Notes: generated from the sequence alone by a model not told the origin. Numbered from the stretch's first letter, positions 17,462 to 28,199 are shown. The stretch: 64,000 bases of DNA from Bifidobacterium italicum (GCF_002286915.1 NZ_MVOG01000005.1:184067-248066); one strand, 5' to 3'. Numbers and translations are program-made.

Positions 17462-17500
17462 AGTTATAACAAGTATAACAAGTATAAAAAAGTATAACAG
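17462..17500. repeat. Four short AT-rich direct repeats before the AAA ATPase
   Basis: AGTTATAACA, AGTATAACA, AGTATAAAAA and AGTATAACAG follow one another with a 9-10 base period. Such iteron-like arrays near a DNA-binding-like ATPase could be its own operator. Confidence 0.55.
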
Positions 17501-17695
17501 CGTGTGATTGAGACAAGGGGCGCCGCCGCGTCGTCCGCCACGGCTGCGTGATTCGTCCACGGTCTCGGCGGATTCGGTGGGTCTGTCACGAGATTCGTGA
17601 CAGGTGATGGCGGGGGACGATACGTGTGCGTTGTCGTCGATGATACGAACGGCATCATCGGGATGCCGCCGTCGGTGTGGGCGAAGGAGCTGGCG

Positions 17696-18378
17696 ATGGA
17701 CGGAGAGCGGCGTGGGAAGTCGTGTGTGACGCGCATCGGCGTCATCGACAACGATGTGTGGAGTTGCCGTGCCATCGCGACGTGGGTGGCCGGACTTTCG
17801 GGATTCGTCGTTGATTGGTGTGCGGTCAAGGCGTCTGAAGGGTTGTATCGAGCATTGTATGGGACCACCGCTCCTGATGTCGTGCTGGTTGATATGGCAT
17901 TGGGCGGCGTGAGCGGCGTCGAGGTGTGCCGCAGGATTCGGGAACGATCCGATTCGATTGCGCTCATCGGCATGACGGCCTATGACGTGGCGAAATACCG
18001 GGAAGACCTTATCGGGGCAGGCGTACAGGGACTTGTGGGCAAGGAACGACTGCAGCAGGATCTGCCGGTACTGCTGCAACGGCTCGCGGATCGGCGGTCC
18101 GGCGCCGTCGCCGGCGATGGATGCACGACGCCGAAGGCGCGCATCGCATCGTAGAAGACAAGCCGATTGGTCGCGCCGGCGCACTGACGGTTCTGAACAG
18201 GCAGAAGCTGTCGGTGCTTCGGCTGTATGACCGTGGGTTCTCCACTGATGAGATCGCTCGGCGTTTGGGTGTCTCGACGGACTCGGTCTCCACGTATCTG
18301 CGCAGGGCCGGGCAGAAGCTGGGCGCCAGCGGGCGCGTCGAGATTCTTCGCAAGGGCAAGGCCTACGACCTGTTGTAG
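17696..18378 (+). pseudogene. NarL-type response regulator, frameshifted between receiver and HTH
   Basis: The receiver domain is in one frame from the ATG at 17696 (GAAGGAG upstream): RIGVIDNDVW with the acidic pocket, VVLVDMALGGVSG with the phospho-acceptor Asp, and GVQGLVGKE with the conserved Lys. That frame stops at 18154. The LuxR helix-turn-helix (NRQKLSVLRLYDRGFSTDEI, then LGVSTDSVSTYLRRAGQKLG) is in another frame, ending at 18378. One extra base near 18115-18125 would explain the split. A separate HTH protein from the ATG at 18121 is possible but has no clear ribosome site. A kinase remnant follows 59 bases later. Confidence 0.7.
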
Positions 18379-18437
18379 TCGCTTGCCGTGATTGCCCACA
18401 GATGGCGGCCAATAGGGAATTAAGGAGGTGGTCGAGC

Positions 18438-19253
18438 ATGGACTGGCTGCGGCGGATATGGAAGACGCAGGATGCTGCGGCGCCCGTATATCCGGCTGCT
18501 CGTGTGGCCGTTGCCGTGGTGATGACCGCATTGACGATGGATATGCTGATGGGTGCCGGACAGACGCCGCTGCTGATCGTCGTCGCCGTGGCGGAATGGC
18601 TGGCGGCTCTGGTCTATGTGATCATGCCGGTCATAGGTTCGGCGGCCGCCTTGGCGTTGTGGGTGGCCGCACCCATGCTGCCGATGATGGACGATCATGC
18701 TCGGTCCGTGATCGGGGCATGGCCGCTGCTGGCGATCGTGCTGCTGGGTATGGTCTGGGCATTGCTGCTGGGCATGCGGCATTGGCGGTATGCTTTGGTT
18801 CGGTCTGCGCTTGCGCGGGCAGGGCCGCCACGACGGCGGAACCGTCGTTGCGCAGGCTCGATATCGCCAAGCTGGTGCATGGGCATGAACGCAAGCTTGA
18901 GGCACTTGGATTCCGCGGCGTCGTGCTCGTGAATGCCGATTGCGCGACATTGGCGATGGACGCCGAGGTGGCGGCCGTGGTCACTGGGTTGATCAACGAA
19001 CTGTTCGGCAATGTGCTGAAATACGCCGATTCATCCCGAGGCTATTCGTTCACCTGCGGCATGGACGGTTCGCGGCTGTGCGTGGAGCTGTGCGATGCCC
19101 CGGGCGGGTCGGCCGAGCTGGTGATGGTCCGATCCCGGTGCAGGGTTGGCGCATTATGCACGGGAGCTCCGGCTGCGTGGAGGAGACCTCATGTTGTGCG
19201 ATGACGGCGGAATCTGGTCGGTGGTCGCGCGGGTTCCTCTGGGGCCGCATGCG
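18438..19253 (+). pseudogene. Sensor histidine kinase, several frameshifts
   Basis: Starts well: TAAGGAGG then ATG at 18438 and MDWLRRIWKTQ, followed by four hydrophobic segments. Near 18830 the sense moves to a second frame (SLRRLDIAKLVHGHERKLEA, then INELFGNVLKYAD, an N-box-like motif). Near 19110 it moves to a third (DGPIPVQGWRIMH) and near 19150 back to the first (HYARELRLRGGDLMLCDDGG, ending VARVPL), the G2-like end of a HATPase domain. Three shifts in under 400 bases mean no full kinase can be made. It would have partnered the response regulator just upstream. Confidence 0.7.
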
Positions 19254-19889
19254 ACGGATGACTGCGACGCCACTGGGTCGAATCGGGATCTCTACTATGC
19301 CGCGCTGGCCATCTGGGCTGCGCTCATATCGTTGATGTTCGGCGTGTTGCCATTGATTCCCTCCGAGAATGCCTTGACGGCGACGGTGCTGCTGATGTAC
19401 GTCGCCGGTCCTGTCGCGAGCATCGTCTTCGGCATGCTTGGCGTGCTGCGTTCATGGAGGGCTGCGGGACTGTTGTCCCTCATTGCGATCGTCGGCAGCG
19501 CGCTGGGAGGCATTGCCATGACGGTGGGCGACTGGAACTGGTCGCACCCCGATTCGCATGCGTGGTGGGCGCTCCGCGCATCGGCGTTGTACGGATGCGC
19601 GATGGGCGCGGTTCCGGCCCTGCTCGGTATCGGCATCGGAGCCGTTGTGCGATGGGTCATGCGGATGGTGCGTGCGGCGCGATGGACGGCAGGCGGCAGG
19701 CGGCGCATGGCGATCGTGGCGGCGGCCGTGGCGTGGAGCGTGTTCGTCGTCGCCGTGATCCTCATCGTCGCATTGGCCATTCCCGCCAGTGCGACACCGC
19801 TGCCATGGACCTATCCGGTATTGCCGGTGACGCTGATGCTTGCCTGCGGCTGCACCGCGCTTGTCCCGATGGCCGCACATGACCATTGA
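19191..19889 (+). CDS. Hypothetical membrane protein fused to the kinase remnant frame
   Basis: Open frame of 232 residues from an ATG at 19191, preceded by GGAGGAGACCTC, a good ribosome site that also lies inside the former kinase coding sequence. The first 20 residues are kinase-derived; from about residue 30 there are five or six hydrophobic segments (YYAALAIWAALISLMFGVLP; LLSLIAIVGSALGGIAM; AIVAAAVAWSVFVVAVILIV; VLPVTLMLACGCTALV). No family recognised. It may be an originally separate membrane gene joined in frame by the decay upstream. Whether it is expressed is uncertain. Confidence 0.45.
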   Translation: MLCDDGGIWSVVARVPLGPHATDDCDATGSNRDLYYAALAIWAALISLMFGVLPLIPSENALTATVLLMYVAGPVASIVFGMLGVLRSWRAAGLLSLIAIVGSALGGIAMTVGDWNWSHPDSHAWWALRASALYGCAMGAVPALLGIGIGAVVRWVMRMVRAARWTAGGRRRMAIVAAAVAWSVFVVAVILIVALAIPASATPLPWTYPVLPVTLMLACGCTALVPMAAHDH

Positions 19890-19922
19890 TCGTCGTCGCC
19901 GACCGTCGCATGTCGCTCGGTC

Positions 19923-21668
19923 CTACTCCGCGTACGGGAACGCCGGCAGACCGCCGTCGTTGAAAAGCGGTGCCGGACCCCAGCTGCGCCACGCGTAGCG
20001 CACGGCGGTCGGCGCGGACACCTGCGGCGACGAGACGCGCACCTTCATATGCTCGCCGTCGGCCGCGTCGATACCGCTGCACTCGAGGATCCGCGCGTCC
20101 GCGTCCACATAGACGCCGTCCTTGCCGGTGATCTCGAAGCCCGAGGTCCCGGCCGCACGCGCGTCGGTCTCGTCGACGGCGTCGCGCACCGTGTCCGGCG
20201 TCGTGCCGCGCCAATGCAGTCCATGCGCATGGTCGAACATGACGTCGATCGCCTCGCCGGCGATGGACGTGTGCACGACGCGCGGGCTCTCGGCGGCCAC
20301 ATCGTCGTGCCCATAGACGGTGCGCAGCGCGAGATCCGCGATGCGCACGCCGACCGTGCGTTTGTCGAGCGGGTGGATGTTGTCGAATTCACCGCAGTCC
20401 ATCGTGCAGACGAGTTCCACATCGTCGAGTGATTCGCTCGCGTCATACTGCGCGGCGCGGATGACCGGCCACCGGCGCGGGTCCTCGCCGCGCGCCGCGA
20501 CCTGGCCGTCGATCCATTGCGGCAGCTGCACGATCAGGAACGGCAACGTGCGCGCATTGGGCTGGTAGCCGATCGTCGGCTCGTCGTAGCCGTCGAGATT
20601 CCACAATGTGCGCCATTCGTCGATGAGCAGGCCGAGCAGCTCCCGGTAGGAGTCGCACTGCTGCTCGTCCTCCTCGCCTTGGTACCACAGGAATCCGCGG
20701 ACCGTGTACGGCGCGACGCGTCTGACCATGCCCTCGAACGGCGCGCCGACGCGTCGTTCCGAGAACGGCGTGACCGGCGGCGGCCACGGGCACGGGCCGA
20801 GCACGGCGTCGATCTGCGGCTGCGTGATGCCCGGATGGGAGTCCTTCATCGCGGCGACGTCGTTGTTCCAACGGTCGAATGTGCGCTGCCACGCATCGGC
20901 CTCGGCGCGCATCTGCCCGTCGGTCTTGCCGGCGACCGCCCGTTCGTAGCGCTCGACGTACGGGCGTCCGGCCGCCGAACCGTTCAATGTGGCCTTGCTC
21001 ATCCAGCAGGAGATCGACGTGCCGCCGATATAGCAGTCGATGACGCCGACGGCGACGTTCTCGCCGAGCCGTTCGCGCAGCCGGCGTCCGAAGTGGTACC
21101 CGATGGCGGACATATGCGCGACTTCAGGCGCGACGGCGGTGCACCATGCGCTGTCGGCCTCCGCCGTCTCGTCGACCGCGCCGACCTTCGGTGTGTTGTA
21201 GAAGTGCAGCAGCGGGTCGTCGGCGGCCGCGATGACGTCGACGCCGTGCTCGCTCGTATGCAGTTCGAGTTCGATGTTGCTTTGGCCGCCGGCGAGCCAG
21301 ACTTCGCCGATGAAGACGTCCGTATAGCAGAGCATGTCGTCGTCGGCACGCACGTCGAGCGTATACGGGCCACCGGCCGGCAGCGGCGGCAGCAGCGCCG
21401 TCCAGGATTCCTCGTCGCGCGGGGCCTGCGACGCGCTCTGCGCGACGATGACGCCGTCGTCCGCCGTCAGTCGCACGGCGACTTCGACATCGCGCGGCGC
21501 CGAGCCGAACACGGCGATCGGCATGCCGCGCTGCAGCACCATATGGTCGGCGAAGACGGCGGCAACGCGCAGCGAGCCGCTGCGCGTGCGGTCCGTCGCG
21601 CCCGGCGCATGCGCCCCGCCGCTCGTGACTCCGCTGGCCCCCGGCGCGATTCCGGTCACTGTGACCAT
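19923..21668 (-). CDS. Sialate O-acetylesterase-type (SASA) carbohydrate acetylesterase
   Basis: Cytoplasmic SGNH-type esterase of 581 residues without signal peptide. EVWLAGGQSNIELEL holds the nucleophile Ser, CYIGGTSISCW the oxyanion block, RGFLWYQGEEDEQQ a conserved SASA motif, and DNIHPLDKRTVG the catalytic Asp/His near residue 440. A beta-sandwich-like domain precedes the catalytic part. The ATG at 21668 has GGAGGAG upstream. It follows the CE2-type esterase gene by 52 bases in one operon that starts beside the GH1 gene. In this locus removal of acetyl groups from imported mannan-type oligosaccharides is more likely than action on sialic acid; that is inference from neighbours. Confidence 0.83.
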   Translation of the reverse strand: MVTVTGIAPGASGVTSGGAHAPGATDRTRSGSLRVAAVFADHMVLQRGMPIAVFGSAPRDVEVAVRLTADDGVIVAQSASQAPRDEESWTALLPPLPAGGPYTLDVRADDDMLCYTDVFIGEVWLAGGQSNIELELHTSEHGVDVIAAADDPLLHFYNTPKVGAVDETAEADSAWCTAVAPEVAHMSAIGYHFGRRLRERLGENVAVGVIDCYIGGTSISCWMSKATLNGSAAGRPYVERYERAVAGKTDGQMRAEADAWQRTFDRWNNDVAAMKDSHPGITQPQIDAVLGPCPWPPPVTPFSERRVGAPFEGMVRRVAPYTVRGFLWYQGEEDEQQCDSYRELLGLLIDEWRTLWNLDGYDEPTIGYQPNARTLPFLIVQLPQWIDGQVAARGEDPRRWPVIRAAQYDASESLDDVELVCTMDCGEFDNIHPLDKRTVGVRIADLALRTVYGHDDVAAESPRVVHTSIAGEAIDVMFDHAHGLHWRGTTPDTVRDAVDETDARAAGTSGFEITGKDGVYVDADARILECSGIDAADGEHMKVRVSSPQVSAPTAVRYAWRSWGPAPLFNDGGLPAFPYAE

Positions 21669-21720
21669 GCTGTTGCTCCTCCGATCCCTGATCCCGATAA
21701 TGCCGACATGCCGGCGCGCG

Positions 21721-22815
21721 TCACCGCTCCCACAGTTCCGCGCCGAACGACTCGAGGTATGCGCACAGTTCATGCGCCATCTCCTCGTCCTCGGCGATGC
21801 GCGGATGCCCCGGCGTGCCGCTGCCGGCACGCGCATATCCGAAATAGCTGACACATGGGTCGCCGACCGCGTCGACGGCCTCGCGGATCGCGCGGTCCCA
21901 CTGCGCGCTGTGTTCGAGCACCGTCGTCGTGCAGACGATGCGCGCCTCGGGATAACGCGCGCGCAATGCGCGGATGAAGTCGGCGTAGCGTGCGCGCCAA
22001 TGCGCGGCCGTCGCGCCGTCGTAGTCATCGGCCATGAAATCGTCCGGATGGGAGTCGTTCTGCCCGAGCGCGATGACGACGACCTGCGGATCGTAGTCAT
22101 CGAAGTCCCACATGCTCGTCGCGCCGAGCGCCGGGTTGTAGCGCACGCGGTCCCAGATGCTTTCCATGCCTTCGTAGTTCGGCGCGTCGAACCACCCGAT
22201 GCCGTCGAGCAGCGGCGCGCCGCCTTGCGCGATGATGCGCAGCTCGGCGCCAAGAGCGCGCGCGGCGATGGCGCCGTATGAATACCATGCGTTGCTGTAC
22301 GACGACAAGTCGACGTCCGGATCGGCTTTGCCGGTGTAGAGCACGGCCTCGTTGCGCTCCCCGCAGCTGACCGAATCGCCGTAGATCTCGATGCGCCGTC
22401 CGCTCGGGGCGTCGAGCGGCGCCATGATCTGCGCGTCGTCGTCGATGCCGACGCCGACGAACTCCATATAGTGCATGCCGCCGTCCTGACGTTTGAAGAC
22501 GACCGCCCGATGCTCGATGTCCGGCAGATGGTCGGCGATGCGCAGCGTCAGCACGCCCTCGTCCTCGTCGGCGTAGGGCGGCAGCTGCGGCTCCGCAGGC
22601 GACGGCACGCGCACGCTGTACTGTGTGTCGTCGATGATGACGCCGAGGCGGATGTTGCCGTAGTTCCAGTGATTGCGCAGCCGCACGCTCAGTGTGGTGC
22701 CGGTGAAACGGAATCGCGCCTGCGTGTACGGGAACACCCACAGCCGGCCATCCTCGGTCTCTTCGATGCGACCCTGGTGCTGAAACGCTTGATTCGTCTG
22801 TGCGATGAGGTGCAT
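21721..22815 (-). CDS. CE2-like SGNH carbohydrate acetylesterase
   Basis: Protein of 364 residues with the two-domain layout of carbohydrate esterase family 2: an N-terminal jelly-roll-like part (about 1-135) and a C-terminal SGNH hydrolase. IEIYGDSVSCG carries the Ser, IIAQGGAPLL the Gly block, VVIALGQNDSHPDDF the Asn, and GTPGHPRIAEDEEMAHEL the His. No signal peptide, so it acts on imported sugars. CE2 enzymes remove acetyl groups from 6-O (and other) positions of xylan or mannan residues. The ATG at 22815 has GAAGGAG. First gene of a two-gene operon with the SASA-type esterase, so two deacetylases of different type are made together. A LacI-type palindrome is at 22929-22940. Confidence 0.82.
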   Translation of the reverse strand: MHLIAQTNQAFQHQGRIEETEDGRLWVFPYTQARFRFTGTTLSVRLRNHWNYGNIRLGVIIDDTQYSVRVPSPAEPQLPPYADEDEGVLTLRIADHLPDIEHRAVVFKRQDGGMHYMEFVGVGIDDDAQIMAPLDAPSGRRIEIYGDSVSCGERNEAVLYTGKADPDVDLSSYSNAWYSYGAIAARALGAELRIIAQGGAPLLDGIGWFDAPNYEGMESIWDRVRYNPALGATSMWDFDDYDPQVVVIALGQNDSHPDDFMADDYDGATAAHWRARYADFIRALRARYPEARIVCTTTVLEHSAQWDRAIREAVDAVGDPCVSYFGYARAGSGTPGHPRIAEDEEMAHELCAYLESFGAELWER

Positions 22816-22928
22816 GACACTCCTTCGTATGCATAGTCCCGACGAGGCGCCGCCGCTGCGTGGCGCCGGCGTCACGTCTTGTTGTCCGCTGTGTTCCGAT
22901 GATAATCGCGGTGCCGACCGCGACATGC

Positions 22929-22940
22929 TGAAGCGCTCAA
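22929..22940. promoter_or_regulatory. LacI-type operator between esterase operon and GH1 gene
   Basis: TGAAGCGCTCAA, one half perfect and the other with one change from the TTAAGCGCTTAA-like sites elsewhere in the locus. It sits in the 305-base divergent region 22816-23120, next to an AT-rich TATATATTGATAC stretch (22961-22973), and could control both directions. Confidence 0.6.
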
Positions 22941-23120
22941 GTTTCTCTGCGCCTCCGATTATATATTGATACACTTATCAGCAACGTGGAATGCCGACGG
23001 TGGCGTTCGCGTTTTGCCGAAAGCGCAGGGCGCCGCCCCGGAGGAAGCGGGCGACGTCCACACCATTGGGCCGGTCGACGCGGACTGCATCGACCGCATG
23101 CCAACGAAAGGACGGCAGAT

Positions 23121-24503
<1,383 letters not shown>

Positions 24504-24526
24504 GCGCCGTCGGACGATCACGGCAC

Positions 24527-24562
24527 GGGAGGGCGCCGACCCATATGGGTCGGCGCCCTCCC
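24527..24562 (+). terminator. GH1 gene terminator
   Basis: GGGAGGGCGCCGACCC (24527-24542), loop ATAT, GGGTCGGCGCCCTCCC (24547-24562): a perfect 16-bp stem, then CGTTGTGTTGTG. Confidence 0.85.
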
Positions 24563-24607
24563 GTTGTGTTGTGTGTCGGAAACATGCGGGGAGACACGCC
24601 GGAGCTA

Positions 24608-24619
24608 TGAAGCGCTTAA
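24608..24619. promoter_or_regulatory. Upstream LacI-type operator of the binding-protein gene
   Basis: TGAAGCGCTTAA lies 179 bases before the promoter-proximal operator at 24787. The pair could allow looping. The rest of 24563-24780 contains no gene. Confidence 0.6.
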
Positions 24620-24786
24620 TGGCTGAAAGCGTTGCAGGTGCCGTTGTGAGGCGGCATGACATCGAGACGTATGGAAGGTTTGTGCAACGGTAAAACATTG
24701 GAAACATTGGAAAATCTGAACGCTTTATGACAACGCTGGCAAGAGGCGGTCATTATGCTGACGGCCGATGGTGGCGACTGAGTTAC

Positions 24787-24823
24787 TTAAGCGCTTGACA
24801 AGCTGGAAAAAGTCGGTTATATT
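24787..24823 (+). promoter_or_regulatory. Promoter and operator of the oligosaccharide binding-protein gene
   Basis: TTAAGCGCTTGA (24787-24798) overlaps the -35 box TTGACA (24795-24800). After a 17-base spacer comes -10 TATATT (24818-24823). An untranslated leader of about 100 bases follows, whose CAGGCAGGCAGAGAAGCC start is repeated at 27011. Confidence 0.85.
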
Positions 24824-24930
24824 GATTTCATCGTTCACCTCAGGCAGGCAGAGAAGCCGAGAGGTGGCCCAAGCTCATTGCTGAGCTGGACGTCGGCGAC
24901 GACGCCCAAGAGACCAGGAAGGACACAAGA

Positions 24931-26313
24931 ATGAACGTCAAGAAGATCGCGGCGGCCGGTATCGCGGCGGCGTGCCTCGTCAGCGTCGCGGCGTGCGGCG
25001 GCAACAACGGAGGCTCCGCGGAGAGCAACAACAAGGCCGGCATCACCTATCCGGAGATCAAGCTCGGCGAAACCGACAAGGACCTCAAGGCGGAGATCAC
25101 GTTCTTCAACGGGCGCACCGACATGGGCCTCGCGGATTATCCGGGCAAGAACTGGGAGTCCTATATGAAGGACTTCAACGCGATGTACCCGAACATCAAG
25201 GTCAAGGTGCAGACCGATTCGAACTACGCGGATTCCGCGCTCACCCGCCTGCAGGCGAACAACGACTCGTGGGACGTCATGATGATCCCGGCGGTCGATC
25301 GCTCCGAGTTCTCGAACTACTTCGTGTCCTACGGCAAGACCGAGGACATGGACAAGGAGATCAAGCTCGCGAACGAGAAGGCCTATGACGGCCAGACCTA
25401 CGGCATCGCGACCGACGGCCAGACCTCGGGCATCGTCTACAACGCCAGGGTCTTCGAGGAGGCCGGCATCAAGGAGCTGCCGAAGACCCCGGAGGAGTTC
25501 CAGGCCGATCTCAAGCTCATCAAGGAGAAGACGAAGGCGATCCCGCTGTACACGAACTTCGCCGAGGACTGGGCGATGGGCGCCTGGGACGCCTACATCG
25601 GCGGCAACGCGACCGGCGATCCGAAGTTCATGAACCAGGTCATGCCGCATGACAAGACCCCGTTCGCGAAGGACGACAAGGCCCCCGACACCCATCCGTA
25701 CGCCGTCTACAAGACGCTGTACGACGCGGTCGCCAACGGCTGCACCGAAGAGGATTACTCGACGACCGATTGGGAATCGTCGAAGGGCAAGATCAACAAC
25801 GGCGAGATCGCGACGATGGTGCTCGGCGCCTGGGCGGTGCCGCAGATGAAGCAGGCCGGCGACCATCCGGACGACGTGCAGTACATGCCGTTCCCGATCA
25901 CCATCGACGGCAAGCAGTACGCGACGCTCGCGGGCAACTACTCGATGGGCATCAACAAGAACTCCGACGCCGACCGTCAGAAGGCCGCGATGATCTTCGT
26001 CAAGTGGATGACCGAGAAGTCGGGCTACGCGAAGAACGAGGGCGGCATCCCGATCGTCAAGGACGATGACTCCTACCCGGACACCTACGAGCACTTCAAG
26101 GACGTCGAGCTGATCGTCGACGACCCGGCGAAGGAAGGCGAGGAGGACCTCTTCGCCGACATCAACTCGGATTCCGAGCTCGGCATCAACAACGGCAACG
26201 GCAAGAAGATCCAGGACATCGTCGTCGACGCCGCGAACAAGACGAAGACGATCGACCAGATCATGGGCGAGTGGGATCAGAAGTGGGGCGCGGCTGTCGA
26301 ATCCGAGAGCTGA
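24931..26313 (+). CDS. Oligosaccharide ABC transporter solute-binding lipoprotein
   Basis: Family 1 extracellular solute-binding protein (MalE/MsmE type) of 460 residues. Signal MNVKKIAAAGIAAACLVSVA ends in lipobox VAAC (Cys about residue 27), followed by a Gly/Asn/Ser linker. The mature protein has ITFFNGRTDMGL, WDVMMIPAVDRSEFSNYF, GIATDGQTSGIVYN and MVLGAWAVPQMKQAG, standard for sugar-binding members. AGGAAGG lies upstream of the ATG. It has its own operator-controlled promoter and a strong terminator, separate from the permease genes 810 bases downstream, so receptor and permeases can be expressed at different levels. Mannan-type oligosaccharides are the likely ligand from gene context, not from residues seen. 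Confidence 0.9.
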   Translation: MNVKKIAAAGIAAACLVSVAACGGNNGGSAESNNKAGITYPEIKLGETDKDLKAEITFFNGRTDMGLADYPGKNWESYMKDFNAMYPNIKVKVQTDSNYADSALTRLQANNDSWDVMMIPAVDRSEFSNYFVSYGKTEDMDKEIKLANEKAYDGQTYGIATDGQTSGIVYNARVFEEAGIKELPKTPEEFQADLKLIKEKTKAIPLYTNFAEDWAMGAWDAYIGGNATGDPKFMNQVMPHDKTPFAKDDKAPDTHPYAVYKTLYDAVANGCTEEDYSTTDWESSKGKINNGEIATMVLGAWAVPQMKQAGDHPDDVQYMPFPITIDGKQYATLAGNYSMGINKNSDADRQKAAMIFVKWMTEKSGYAKNEGGIPIVKDDDSYPDTYEHFKDVELIVDDPAKEGEEDLFADINSDSELGINNGNGKKIQDIVVDAANKTKTIDQIMGEWDQKWGAAVESES

Positions 26314-26395
26314 TCCGATGAGCGTCGGCGTCCTGAGCGGACGCTGACGCTCCGAACCCTTGTGCACGCCACACCTCCTTTCCCTTTCTTTCCTC

Positions 26396-26431
26396 GATGA
26401 GGGCCGGAACGGCAACGTTCCGGCCCTCATC
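26396..26431 (+). terminator. Terminator after the binding-protein gene
   Basis: GATGAGGGCCGGAAC (26396-26410), loop GGCAAC, GTTCCGGCCCTCATC (26417-26431): perfect 15-bp stem, then GTCGTTATAG. Confidence 0.85.
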
Positions 26432-26955
26432 GTCGTTATAGGGCAACGGTGCGCGCGTCCCGGGGAATCCTGCGGGCGGCCCGGACCGATGGAGGCGACC
26501 GGCACATGATGTGCCCCGGAATCGCGCTATGGGCGCCGACCGGCGCATGGGGGGGCGCCGTGCCACTTCGGTCCACATCGGGCGAGTCGCGGATGTGCGG
26601 AAATTCGCCATCGGGAGAATGGTGTGATTATGCGCTTAAGTTCTACGTTGCGGGTGGGCCGTCGATGCGTTTGGGTGCTGCAATCGTTGGAAAATCAAGG
26701 AAAGTTGGTTGTGGCACATCGGCGCTGCCGTCGAAGAGATGCGCTGAATCGCACAGCTTATTGAGTGAAGATCGGCGGAGGGGGTTCTGACGGCCGTCGC
26801 AGGGCTGGTGCTTGCCGCAGCGACGCGATCAGTCGGCGGGCATGCCTGTAAACCCTTGGAACGGTAAGGGAAAGTAGTACTCGGCCGTGCTGTGTCGCAG
26901 GCGGGGGAGCCGGAGCGGGGACAGAGGCGCCTTCCGTCGTGCGACACGACGCAAC
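26432..26955. other. Intergenic region before the permease operon
   Basis: No gene supported; the open frames present have no recognisable content. A half operator GCGCTTAAG is at 26632-26640, 324 bases upstream of the full operator at 26956. The sequence from about 26640 on is less GC-rich than the flanking genes. Confidence 0.4.
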
Positions 26956-26992
26956 TTAAGCGCTTGACAAACTGGAAACACACGGTTATATT
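26956..26992 (+). promoter_or_regulatory. Promoter and operator of the permease operon
   Basis: TTAAGCGCTTGA (26956-26967) overlaps -35 TTGACA (26964-26969); 17-base spacer; -10 TATATT (26987-26992). It is nearly identical to the promoter at 24787 and is followed by the same leader start at 27011-27028. Confidence 0.85.
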
Positions 26993-27122
26993 GAGTGTCA
27001 TCACTTATCACAGGCAGGCAGAGAAGCCTGAGGTGGGTATTCCGAAAGGCTCATTGCTGAGTCGGGAGGAAACGCGGGCGCCCCGGCGCCGGCGGAAGGA
27101 TAAGGAAGGAACAGAGACCATC

Positions 27123-28199
27123 ATGACTACCACACAGCCGAACGTAGCGGTCGCGGAGCGGTCCGCCGCGGACATCCCGTTCAACAAGCATCGCAGGGAT
27201 TGGAAGAAGACGGGCATCATCGTCCTCTTCTGCTTCCTGCCGGTCGCGCTCCTCGTCGTCTTCACGTATCTGCCGTTCTTCCAGATGTGCGGATACAGCT
27301 TCTACAAGATGAAGTACATCGGCACGCCGAAGTACATCGGTGTGAAGAACTACGTCGACATCTTCACCCGCCCCGACCTGCTCGCCACGCTCAAGCTTTC
27401 GCTCTACTACATGGTCGGTGCGCTCATCCAGGTGGCCCTCGCGCTGTATCTGGCCACGGTCCTCGCGTTCAAGGTCAAGGGCGGCGCGTTCTTCAAGGGA
27501 GCGCTGTTCTTCCCCTACCTGATCAACGGCATCGCGATCGGCTTCATCTTCAAGTTCTTCTACACCCGCGGCTACGTGCTCGATTCGGTGCTCCAGTGGT
27601 GCGGATTCGACCTCAACAACCTGCCGTACTGGCTGCGTGACCAGAAGGTCAACAACTGGTCGCTCGTCGCATCCTCGGTCTGGAGGTATCTGGGCCAGAC
27701 GATGATCCTGTTCATCGGCGCGATCATGTCGATTGACGGATCCCTCTACGAGGCCGCGGAGATCGACGGCGCGAACAAGTGGCAGCAGTTCAAGCACATC
27801 ATCCTGCCGGGCATCCAGACGATCCTCGTCCTGAACATCATCCTGTCGATCACCGGTTCGCTCTCCGCCTTCGAGGCGCCGTACGTCATCACTTCCGGCG
27901 CGAACGGCACCGGCACCTTCTTCGTCCAGATGGACAAGATCGCGCACTCCGATCAGAAGGTGGGTCTCGCCTCCGCGATGGCCGTGGTCCTGCTCATCAT
28001 CATCATGATCTGCGCGCTGCTGCAGAAGATCGTCATGGGCTGGCTGTTCCGCGACGCGGACGACGGCACCGCCAAGGCCCGCAAGCATGCGCAGAAGGTC
28101 GAGAAGCAGCGCAAGAAGGCGCTGCGCCAGGCCAACAAGGTCAAGGCCGGCAACGCCCCGCTCTTCAGGAACGGAGCCAACAAGGAAGCCGAGGCGTGA
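27123..28199 (+). CDS. Oligosaccharide ABC transporter permease (MalF type)
   Basis: Membrane subunit of 358 residues with six predicted TM segments. The first is IIVLFCFLPVALLVVFTYLP. The EAA loop that docks the ATPase is YEAAEIDGANKWQQFKHIILP (Ala-Ala-x-x-Asp-Gly core). The C-terminus is a long lysine/arginine-rich cytoplasmic tail of about 50 residues, unusual for MalF-type proteins. The ATG at 27123 follows AAGGAAGGAACAG. With the next gene it forms the translocation channel; no ATPase gene is in the locus, consistent with a shared MsmK-type ATPase in bifidobacteria. Confidence 0.92.
   Translation: MTTTQPNVAVAERSAADIPFNKHRRDWKKTGIIVLFCFLPVALLVVFTYLPFFQMCGYSFYKMKYIGTPKYIGVKNYVDIFTRPDLLATLKLSLYYMVGALIQVALALYLATVLAFKVKGGAFFKGALFFPYLINGIAIGFIFKFFYTRGYVLDSVLQWCGFDLNNLPYWLRDQKVNNWSLVASSVWRYLGQTMILFIGAIMSIDGSLYEAAEIDGANKWQQFKHIILPGIQTILVLNIILSITGSLSAFEAPYVITSGANGTGTFFVQMDKIAHSDQKVGLASAMAVVLLIIIMICALLQKIVMGWLFRDADDGTAKARKHAQKVEKQRKKALRQANKVKAGNAPLFRNGANKEAEA

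Noticed and set aside
26449..26790. 113-residue open frame between binding-protein and permease genes
   Set aside because: Low-complexity composition, no ribosome site, no recognisable domain, and it contains a LacI-type half operator.
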